64,000 bases of DNA from Aralia elata (Eukaryota; Streptophyta; Magnoliopsida; Apiales; Araliaceae): NCBI GenBank assembly GCA_034770075.1, contig JAVJAP010000356.1, positions 1-64,000 of the forward strand. The letters run 5' to 3'. Below are positions 45,292-54,616 of the stretch, piece by piece. Below the pieces are notes generated by a model. It was given only the letters and a program-made list of their open reading frames with translations, ran no database searches and had not been told where the DNA came from. The position numbers were made by a program, and so were the translations under genes. Position 1 is the first letter of the stretch; every line of letters starts with the position of its first letter.

Positions 45292-45785
45292 CTGCTAGGA
45301 CCACCTCAGGTCGTTATCTACAATACTGAGCAATGTGCAGTTGTAGATACGTGTCATTGTCCTTGCTGGTATAGCTATTAGATAGAGCTACAAGCTTCCT
45401 TGTTTTTATCGAAAACCTTTGGGAGGATCAACTTTGATATCTTCAATCCTAGGAATAGGACCTTGTCATAGTCTGATATTGACTGTCAAAATCTAGATGC
45501 TCTACGATTTTCTCATATCGTAGAGTTACTTCACCAAATAGTAGAGTAACTTATTTTCAGTATAGTTTCTACAATTTAAAGTTTCATGCTCTACAATGTG
45601 CGTAGGTGCTTTACGAACTTGATGGTCTATAGACTTGTTCTACGATCATCTTCTTACAAACTAAAGAGCTTTTTAGCAGCATTGCAAGGTCAGAGTCATT
45701 CTCTACTATCAACCTTTGATGATTACAAGGATTACAACTTATAGCTCTACGAATTGGATCAACTTAACAAATTTGATTCCTAACT

Positions 45786-46378
45786 AAGTTTTTTTACATA
45801 TTAACTTCTCATAAGGACTTTACAAAAGAATACTGATTTATAAATATAAATTACTTTTTAGTTCATCGTCAAATCAAATAAGATACAAATAAATTTAAGT
45901 ACTGCACAACTCATTTGACATTTTGACTTACTATTTAATTTATTTATTACATACAATAATGTAATTTAATGAACAAAACAAAATTTTGAACATACTGTAA
46001 TAAATTATAATTACTACACAAATACTAAGAACGAACCAAATAAATATGTGGTAATAACCTATTATCATTACATTACAACTCTAATATATTACATAAACTC
46101 TTACATTACACTAAATTTCTATTCGGCGAACCAAACTCCACCTAAGACACAAGGGAATTTGAAAAGGGGGCTGGGAAACTGTAAAGGGAACCAAACTCCA
46201 CCTAAGGTGTAGGGGAATTTGAAAAGGGGCTGGAGAACCATAAAGGGAGTCAAAATGGAAAGATTTATCAAAAATAATTTTATAAAAATAAATAAAAATA
46301 TATGATAAGTTAAATTTTCCTACCAAACTTCGTAAAACAAAGAAAAAGAAATTTACTCACTTTCTTTTATTTTATTTT
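45786..46378. other. AT-rich intergenic DNA with a short tandem duplication
   Basis: No gene. A ~62 bp unit beginning GAACCAAACTCCACCTAAG and containing GGGAATTTGAAAAGGGG is present twice in tandem (46127-46188 and 46189-46249), with about 80-85 per cent identity by eye. Confidence 0.6.
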
Positions 46379-47151
46379 GGCCTAAATATGAATTAATACC
46401 CTGAACTTTTAATGTTTTTTCACTCTGGGGATTGTCTTCTCAATTTTTTCAATTAGGGAATTAAACTTTTACTAATTTTTTTCTACTTTGGGGATTGTCT
46501 TCTCAATTTTTTCAATTAGGGGATTAAAATTTTAATTTTTTTCACTTTAAGGATTATCTTCTCAATTTTTTCTATTAGGGGATTAAATTTTTAATTTTTT
46601 ATGATTACATTTAATTGATAGTGTCACGTCAGAAAATTGATGACATAATAGCGACACATGACTAAAAAATACTTATGTGTAATATTAAGTCTCATTTTTA
46701 ACATTTATTCAATTAATTTTTTGTACCAAAAAGGTAAATATAGGACCATTATTAATTTTAAAGTAAATTATTATTATTATAATTTTAATATAAAACCATT
46801 ATTAATTTTTTAAAGTAAATTTAATGATAATTTTACCCTTTTTGGTAAATTATTAACTTTTTAAATTTATTTTTTTTGGTAAATTTTATTTCTTAAAGTA
46901 AATTTAATGACAAATTTTTAAATTAAAATTAATAATGGTCTTATGTTTATCCTTTTTGGTATAAAAAATTAATTGAATAAATGTTAAATGTTCAAAATTT
47001 AAAATTTTAATCCTCTAATGGAAAAAATTGAGAAGACAATCCCCAAAGTGGGAAAAATTAAAAGTTTAATCCCCTAATTGAAAAAATTGAGAAGACAATC
47101 CCCAAAGTGGAAAAACATTAAAAGTTCAGGGTATTAATCCATATTTAGGCC
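46379..47151. mobile_element. Long-TIR Mutator-type MITE
   Basis: 773 bp with ends GGCCTAAATATG and CATATTTAGGCC, and long terminal inverted repeats (over 150 bp each side) made of tandem ~70 bp units containing GGGGATTGTCTTCTCAATTT. TTTTATTTT flanks both sides (46370-46378, 47152-47160); a 9 bp duplication fits Mutator elements, though this one is low in complexity. No ORF. Confidence 0.75.
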
Positions 47152-47282
47152 TTTTATTTTCTTTCATAAATTTTAAACTATTTATTTTCTTAGTTCACAA
47201 TATTAAGCATTCAAAGGGAAAAAAAAGGAAAGAAAAAACTCCCAATATAAAGAGAAGAAATTCAATTACCATATTTCTTTTC

Positions 47283-47390
47283 GGGTTAAATACTTTTTTG
47301 GTCATTGTACTTTATGTCAACTTACAAGTAGATAACTGAACTTTTTTTTCTTACAGTCAACTCACTGAACTGTTATTTACTTACAAAAAT
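47283..47390 (+). repeat. Left TIR of the MULE
   Basis: GGGTTAAATACTTTTTTGGT through CTCACTGAACTGTTATTTAC; it matches the reverse complement of 53257-53359 with few changes. Confidence 0.88.
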
Positions 47391-47682
47391 TTGAATTTTC
47401 GTAACAGACGTTAATTGACTTAACGGGAGAGTGACGTGTTCCGCGCCATGTCCCACTTAATCCAAGCTGGAGCTGAGCTGTAACTGATTTTAACACTTTA
47501 GTTATAACCCACCCATGGAAAACAAACCTACCCAACAAAGATCCAATCCACCCAACAAATTATTCATGATAAATAACGTACAAAACTCAAAAGGGAGGAA
47601 AATTAAGGGTTCATGGTGGTCATTGGGTTCAGTTGACTACTTCTTCAATTGCTACTAACAATCCGTTGCTGCGTTTCTTGAG

Positions 47683-48237
47683 ATGAGTACCTCAAGTGGA
47701 GTAGACATTTCTTACAAAAGGAAATTGGTGACTAAATCTTCAGATTCTGAGCGCGAGTCCTCATTTTCTTCTCCAATCCTTTGCCGTTGTGGAATCGTTG
47801 CACCCATATGGGAAGCTTGGAAAGAAGGAACCCTAAATCCAGGTAGAAGATTCGTTGGTTGTAGCAGATACAAGGTATTTTAATTTGCAATATATTTTCC
47901 CTCACAAGATTCGTTGATTTTAGCTAATTTTCCCTCACAAATCTTTTTTTATTGTTCTGTTGACAAGGATAAAAATAATTATTGTGGATTTTTCAAGTGG
48001 TGTGATCCTCCATTCACTGAAAGATCAAGGAAAGTGATAAAAAAATTGAGGGATGAACTATGCTTTGTGAACGAAGAAATACAAAGGCTGAAATTCTTTG
48101 AGAATGGAAGTGAATCAAGTGTGATCAAAGAATTGAAGAGGGAAAATGCCCAAAAAATAAAAAAACTCAGAAGGATGTGGATTGTTCTAATTTATTCATG
48201 GTTGATGTTTTTAATTTTTTTAGTAATAGTGGTGTAA
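47683..48237 (+). CDS. GRF zinc-finger protein with C-terminal membrane segment, MULE accessory gene
   Basis: Two exons, 47683-47874 and 47968-48237, with a 93 bp GT-AG intron, give 153 residues and no damage. Residues 1-30 are Ser-rich. Residues 34-80 form a GRF-type zinc finger with all expected ligands (CRCG, GTLNPGRRFVGC, CGFFKWCDPPF). A charged coiled-coil-like stretch follows (residues 85-130, RKVIKKLRDELCFVNEEIQRL). The last ~20 residues (MWIVLIYSWLMFLIFLVIVV) are a hydrophobic tail fit for a tail anchor. GRF fingers bind nucleic acid in other proteins; plant genomes have many small GRF proteins of unknown role. Its place inside the MULE's inverted repeats, opposite the transposase, makes it an accessory gene of the element. 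It is intact while the transposase is broken. Confidence 0.85.
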
Positions 48238-49400
48238 AACAACATTCGACAACATGAATGTAATGTTTTGGGATGATTGATGTTTTTTTATTGTAACTAT
48301 GGAAGTTTGGTGTTTGAAGGTTATGATTTTATTTTTTTATTGTAATTATGGAAGTTTGGTTATGATTTTAATGAATGAAATGGAAAAACAGAGCATTTTG
48401 CTCCTTTTTTGAATTTGGTATGGTATTTTTAAGTTGAGATGGTTGATGTTTTGTTATTGTAACTGGAAGTTTGGTGTTTGAAGGTTATGATTGTTTTTTT
48501 TATTGTAATTATGGAAGTTTGGTTATGATTTTAATGAATGAAATGAAAAAACAGAGCATTTTGAACAGAACATTGTGTATTTGGTATGACATTTTTAAGT
48601 TGGGATGGATGGTTGAACCCTGATTGCACCATAATTTCCATATTTGCACCAAACCTTGGGATCAATTGATAACCAAACCACAACAATAAATGTCACAATC
48701 TCACCATAATAAATTGATAATCAAACCAAACTGAAATACACTGATAATCAGTCAATAACATTGATAACTATCAGGCATATAACATTGATCAATTTATAAC
48801 ATTACAATAAATTAAGTTAGCTTCCTTGCATCAGTTGGTACAATTTATCCAAAAATAATTACCAAATTATACCAACTCAGAAGGTATACCATACATATAT
48901 AATCAGCTATCCCATACCAATTCAGAAACTATACCAAAAAAGTATCACCAGTTATCCCAAAAGTATACCAAAAGCTATCCCATACATATTACCAATATTT
49001 AGAAACTATACCAAAAGCTATCCCATACATATATCCCAAAATATATAACATAAATATTCTTCCTTGCATGTTACTGCTACTGTTTTGTGTTACTTCCATC
49101 CATCTGCTTTGGTGTTTTAAATGGTCTGCATGTTGAAGATTGTGACCCTCGAGTATTTGCTTGTCTTTTCCTTGTATGTCCCTGGTTTGGTGGTGTAGAA
49201 GATGGTGGAGTGCAGCCTTCCATAGTTGGTGGTGTAAAAGTTGGCATCTATTTAGAAGTACACAAGAGTTAATGTAAATTAGATTTAACAGTTATCAATA
49301 ATACTAAAAAACCAATTGTGGTTGAACTTATACTTATATATAGGTAATTTTGTCTTTCCCTTTTCCAATCTCACTTGCATTGTCAGCCCTTTTAACTATT
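48238..49400. other. MULE spacer between the convergent genes
   Basis: AT-rich with a near-duplicate ~190 bp tandem pair (about 48240-48400 and 48420-48600, sharing GGAAGTTTGGTGTTTGAAGG and TATGGAAGTTTGGTTATGAT). Repeated TATACCAAAAGCTATCCCAT motifs follow near 48890-49040. No gene was seen. Confidence 0.6.
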
Positions 49401-49408
49401 TCAGTACC

Positions 49409-52400
49409 CTATGGAATAAAACAGAAACAATTAATAAAACTTATATGAAAATGAAAATGCATATATTTAAAAAAAATTACAGCATCTTCAGTAGGTGGAT
49501 TAGATGGCTTTTCTGCTCTTCCTTTTCGCCTTGGGGACTTGAGGTTATGATTATGAATGTAATTTTTAGGCAGAGTTGGGTGCTTTGGATACTTGGCTCG
49601 ATTGTGACCCTCTCCATAACATATATTGTAGTGCATCTTCCTCCCTTTCCTTGACACCCTACCCACCTTTCCACTGCTATTTGCTCCATCTTCCCACTGC
49701 TCTTTTCTTCTTAATCTTTGTGGCCTTCCCTTCAACTTCTTTTTCATAGGTGGAGGCAACAAGATATCACATTCAGTAAAGTCCCAAAAATCTTCCCCAT
49801 TCAATACTTCTAAGGTATGAGAATAAGTTTTCATATAAGTGTCCCTAGTGTACCAGTAAGCCACATAATCTATTGGGTTTCCATAGAAAGAATGAATTGC
49901 CCTAACAGCATGGGAACAAGGGATTCCTGTCAAATCTCACACCCTACATGCATAACTTTTCTCCTCAAGATTAACAGTGTATCCTCCCCTTCCCCTCTCC
50001 TTTACTTGGAACTTTGAGTGTCCATCCCATAAAGCTTCACAATTTGCAGAGTCTAAGATAGCTACATCCAATTTCTTCTTAATCCTTGGGCAGATTAAGT
50101 CTCCAGTCTTCATCATTGCATCTCTTTTCTGGTGCAACCTCACCATAATTTGATCATGTATCTCAGCTAGCATGTGTAGCACTGACATATATCTTGCCTT
50201 TATAATCCATGCATTGAAGCACTCGGACATGTTATTTTCCACACTGTCAGTCTTTGAGTGAGTTTCAAAGAATGCCTTGGACCAAACTTTGGGATCTTGC
50301 TCTGCTCATGTGCAGCAATTGATAACCTTTTAACCTCCCTCATTGCCCTTTTGTGTGCTATAGTATGAGTTACCATGGATGCCTCCCAAAATGCTGCTTC
50401 AAGTGCTTGGGAAGGATACTTCTTCCTCCAATTTGCATAAATGTGTCTTGCACAGTTTCTATGCTCTGCATGAGGAAGAAGATCCTGAATAGCCCCTTTC
50501 AATCCTTGAAAATATGAATTGTTAGATAAATGCACATGCCCACAGTTTCAAAAAATAAATAATGATGTGTCTTGTAGTTATTAACAAATATGCTAACCTT
50601 TTGTTGGTCAGATATTAAAGTCAGCCCATAGCCATCTCCCAAAGTAAGATCAGACACCAACAAGTGCATGAACCAAGTCCAGCTTTCATAATTCTCACTC
50701 TCCACCACGCCCACAGCTATAGGAAACATTTGATTGTTTCCATCCCTGCCCACTACAGATAGAAGCTGCCCACCACACACTGTTTTAAGAAAACAGCCAC
50801 CCAAGCCAATAACAGGCCTACATCTAGCTTTCCAACCCTTTTTAAAAGCATCATAGCAAACATAAAATCTCTTAAATTTGAGCTCATCTTTAGGATTCAA
50901 TCTTGTTGTTTTTATGTCAATTGTATTATTCTTATTACTTTTAACTATCTCAGCCCCAAAGTCCCACACCCTTGCATAATGATCCTTCATGACCTGTTGA
51001 ATCCCCTGCAATGCTAATTATCTAACCCTCATGCACTTCACACCTGTAACATCCAACTTCAGTTTCAACTTTACCTCTTCTTGCATCTCCCTCAATTTCC
51101 AGCTAGGATTCCTCCTAATCCTATCCCCATAATACTCAACCAAGTACCTGACTGTAGCCAGCTTATTTTTGAAGATCCCGGTGCAATTGTGAATGTCTAA
51201 GATAGACTTAATCTGCCATGTATCAGTTCCTTGTATGTAAATAGCCCATACTTTCCATGGACATCCTTTATCACACCTAACTTGGCATCTTTGGGAATCA
51301 TTGACTGAATACCATAATTTTCTCCCATTTGCAATGGAGTACTCTCTCATGACATCTTTAAACTCTCTAATGTTAGAAAATGTCATGTACTCCTTAAACT
51401 TTATCAACTTCTTTTTAGTCTTCTTGTTGTAAACCTCAACTGTCTTTCTTGTTTCTTTACTAGGAAGAGGCCCTACATAGCAAACATCCTCATCTTGTTC
51501 ACTGCTCTCAGAAAGAGACCTTAGCACATCACTGTTCTCATATTCACTTTGCCATGATGCATCATCTGAATCAGTGTTCTCACCATCATTCCCAAATTAT
51601 TTTCCCTCATTTTCTCTCTCATCCTCACCCTCTTCATCTCCATCATTCACTTCATCTCCCTCATTTCCCTGATTTTCTCCTTCCTCTCTCTCATTTCCTG
51701 CCTCATGCCCCTCATCTACCAACTCTGTGTTTACATCCTCCAACTCTGTGTTCTTTTTTATCTCCCTCTTATACTCCCTACATCTCCTCCTACTTTCTAC
51801 TAATTCTTCGTTACTACATTCTTCATCAAAATCACTATCAGAGGTATTTGTCTCATAACATTCCTCCTCAATAACCCTTTGTTTACCTCTTTTGGACTTC
51901 CTTTTAGCACTCTTTTTGACATTCTGACAGTTTATATTCCTTCTATCACTCACCTTCTCCCCAGTCACACTGTCTACATTATCACTTTCACCCTCACCTT
52001 CACCTTCACCTTCACCAACACCTTCCTCATTCACATTTTCATCTACATTATTAGCTACAGTTTTAGTCACATTAATACTATTATGCTCATCCAATATGGA
52101 GGTTTGATCAGTATTATATGGTAATACATGGTCTACATAGACATCAATTACACCATGTGGCAAGCAAATATTAACCATATCTCTTATACTAGCATCATCA
52201 TAAACAAGTCTAACCCCATTTTTAATATCTACACCATCAATTTTAAAATAAACACTTGATTTAGGATGATAATTGAGTTCAGTAGCTAAGTTATCTATAG
52301 CACCCATACATATATAATCAGCATCCAAACATGGCACGTTATAAACATTACCTCCCACGTAGTCACATAAAGAAGCATAGATGAACTTCCCACCATAATG

Positions 52401-52427
52401 TACATTCAATTGCACAATAGTATCCAT
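49409..52427 (-). pseudogene. MURA-like MULE transposase, dead
   Basis: The start is set at ATG 52427-52425 (MDTIVQLNVHYGGKFIYASL). Order: an N-terminal PB1-like region (to ~residue 115), an acidic linker, a MuDR-type domain (FKEYMTFSNIREFKDVMREYS, CDKGCPWKVWA, HNCTGIF), the transposase core (GLGGCFLKTVCGGQLLSVVGRDGNNQMFPIAVGVVE, TLISDQQK, EHRNCARHIYANWRKKYP), a SWIM finger (CRV ... GIPCSHAVRAIH) and a poor zinc knuckle (CYGEGHNRAKYPKH). The first core Asp is replaced (GLGG where relatives have LDG). In-frame TAA codons lie at 51597 and 51018, an intron or frameshift near 50500-50600, a frameshift near 50230 and a TGA at the SWIM finger (49934-49936). It would cut and move the element; this copy cannot. 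Confidence 0.88.
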
Positions 52428-52505
52428 CTGCACACAAATATAAAAAATAATGAAAAACAGAACATACAATATAAAATAAAAACAAATTATCAACCTAATA
52501 GCAGC

Positions 52506-52680
52506 TTACATGGGGTATATGTATATATATAATGTATATATTACTCTTAAATATAATCAACATATATAATATGTACATGTATCCATCTGTAAATATCAAA
52601 CAGAGCATGCATGGGGTAAATGTGTATATATATACATATATAGTATATGTATAATATATATGTATATGTAGTAGTGCTTA
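52506..52680. repeat. TA-rich microsatellite tract
   Basis: Dense TATATA and TATATGTA runs upstream of the transposase start inside the MULE. Confidence 0.7.
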
Positions 52681-53256
52681 TCATAAAGAAGGGTTTTAAA
52701 ATTTTGAAAAGAAGAGAATCTTTAACAAAGACAGAAAAAAAATTAAAACTTTCCACCTAAATCAACCTAGGGTTTATGAAAAATGGACAATACTGCAACA
52801 ATAGAACAATAAAAATTGTTCTAAGTCAGAAGAGGGGACAAAGGGCCATACCTGTCGACCGTTAATCTCAATGGACCAACAATTCAAATTTCTCCACGAT
52901 TTATCGAGTGTGAGGATCGATTTGATCATTCGTGAGGATCGATTTGATGAAATGTGAGGATCAGACTCTTTCAATTGTTGGATCGATTTGATCGGTGAGG
53001 TTTTTTTTTTCTTTTCAGATTTTCTTACACAGTCGAAATGAATCAGATTAAAGTCGATTTGGATTCCAACGAATACGTATGTGTTGTACATGTGGGGTCC
53101 ACCAAGGGCAATTTGGGAGGGAATATTTCCCTCCATATCCACATAAGCACGACCACATCACATTATTATTTCCACGTCAACATTTTTTTAATACTCAGCA
53201 GCCTAGGTGTCAATTTCCGTTTAAAGTCAAAGGACTTGACGGATTTTTTGATGGAT

Positions 53257-53359
53257 TGTAAGTAAATATCAGTTCAGTGAGTTGACTGTAAGAAAAAAAA
53301 GTTCAGTTATCTATTTGTAAGTTAACATAAAATACAATGACAAAAAAAGCATTTAACCC
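53257..53359 (-). repeat. Right TIR of the MULE
   Basis: Reverse complement of the left TIR; it ends with AACCC at 53359. Confidence 0.88.
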
Positions 53360-53365
53360 ATTTCA

Positions 53366-53565
53366 TCTATATAATAAAACACAAATGATTTTGAATCTAA
53401 AATTTTTCCCGCTCAACCTCTTAAATCATCCGGACCGTCCAAAGTTTCGGATAAATCTAACCCTTCCTTTATATTTCTACCCTCTTTCCCCTTTCTTCTT
53501 CCCTCCTTCCCCTTTCTTCTTCTTCCCCGCTTTTTGCAGTGCCGGAGGCACGGGCGAAGTGCTAG
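53366..53565 (+). mobile_element. Short non-autonomous Helitron
   Basis: 200 bp. It begins TCTATATAATAAAAC after an A (53365) and ends with hairpin GTGCCGGAGGCAC, a 9 bp spacer (GGGCGAAGTG) and CTAG, followed by T (53566). These are the Helitron rules: TC start, stem-loop, CTRR end, insertion between A and T, no duplication. The interior is CT-rich. It splits the MULE's right target duplication and lies about 1 kb upstream of the PP2C start. Confidence 0.85.
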
Positions 53566-54616
53566 TTTCTTATATAACTCACAAGTAACAACAGCAGTGT
53601 AAAATCCTTTCATTTTCTTTTCCTTTATTTTCTCCGTTTCTAAAAATCTCACAATTCACGAACACTGAACAAGTCTTCAGCAAATCTCTTATAGTCCAAA
53701 AAATATCAACACCCGAATCATTTCTCCCTACTTTGTCTCTCTATTCTTACCTTTGTATGTTATCTTCATTTCCTATTGCTTTTCGGTTTTCCCTTTGCAG
53801 TTTCTTGTTTCATTATAAATTTTCTGGGTTTTTGTTTTTTCTGGTAAAGATTCAGATACACTTGTTTCCTCACTTTGGCTCTGATTAACAACATTTTTGA
53901 ACGCCCAAGTCAAGTGGCTGGTAAGTGGTAAGTGCATCATAATTTTTTTTCTTACCAGTTTCATGCTTATTTTCTTGTAAACTCTATTGCTGTTCAAACA
54001 AACTATTTATTGAATTATCATCTGGGTTTCTTTATTTTGTTTATCTAATTTGATCTTGATAGTAGAACTTAGAAGCCCTGAATTTTGATTGGGTCTACTT
54101 TGATTCTTGGTCGGTGTTAAATTGGGTGCCTTGATGTTTCTTCAATCTTCCAATTAGGTTTCTGTAGAGCTTGATTTGATCTGAACTTTAGAAATGAAGG
54201 ATAGTAAATATGAAATTAAAATTAGAAAAGAATTGGATTGACCCGAACAAAGTTGATTTAGATGCATGTATTTACTAAGCAATTATTATATGGAGTTTGG
54301 TTTTAGTATAATTTATCTAAACAGGTCAAATGGGTAGTATTGGTTTCTATTGCCTTTCTAGTGGGGAGTCTTCTGATTTGTGTTAGCTGTTGTTTGAAAA
54401 TAAAGAAGTCAATAAGTTTGCTCCGATTTCTTTTTGACGAGTTTGGAACTCAGAAGGAGAAAGAAAAATTAAAAATCAAAATGATATATTGACTGGGTGA
54501 GTTATTTTGCAGCTAGTGAATGTTCGTGATTCCATGTTTTCTACATTTTAAAACTTTTAGTAAAACTTTTGGTTTCAATGATTTGTAATTGAGAGTAGTT
54601 TCAGTTTCTGCTAGAG
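53566..54616 (+). other. Upstream region of the PP2C gene
   Basis: No ORF. CT-rich 5' UTR-like sequence lies at 53600-53830, and AT-rich sequence resembling a 5' UTR intron at about 53930-54600. The transcription start and any leader intron cannot be fixed from sequence alone. Confidence 0.4.

Larger units (their letters stand above)
43401..45785 (-). repeat. Copia-like solo LTR, copy 2, with two nested elements
   Basis: Reading the minus strand it runs from AGTTAGGAATCAAATTT (45785) to TCTAAGAACAACA (43401), collinear with copy 1 at 25230-26388, including the TTCAATCCCCATTCTAGATT stretch before the end. TATA is at 44239-44246 on the minus strand. Total length is 2385 bp. Removing the hAT element, the MITE and their duplications leaves about 1216 bp, close to the 1159 bp of copy 1. 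Confidence 0.75.
47283..53359 (-). mobile_element. MULE transposon with transposase and GRF gene
   Basis: A 6077 bp element with ~105 bp terminal inverted repeats: GGGTTAAATACTTTTTTGGT at the left, and the complement of the GGGTTAAATGCTTTTTTTGT end at the right. The flanking 10-mer ATTTCTTTTC (47273-47282) matches the right flank ATTTCA + TTTC once the Helitron at 53366-53565 is removed (one mismatch). It carries a MURA-like gene on the minus strand and a GRF zinc-finger gene on the plus strand, converging near 48.3-49.4 kb. Confidence 0.88.

Noticed and set aside
51554..52124. His/Pro-rich plus-strand frames
   Set aside because: Mirror of the acidic linker of the MULE transposase on the other strand.
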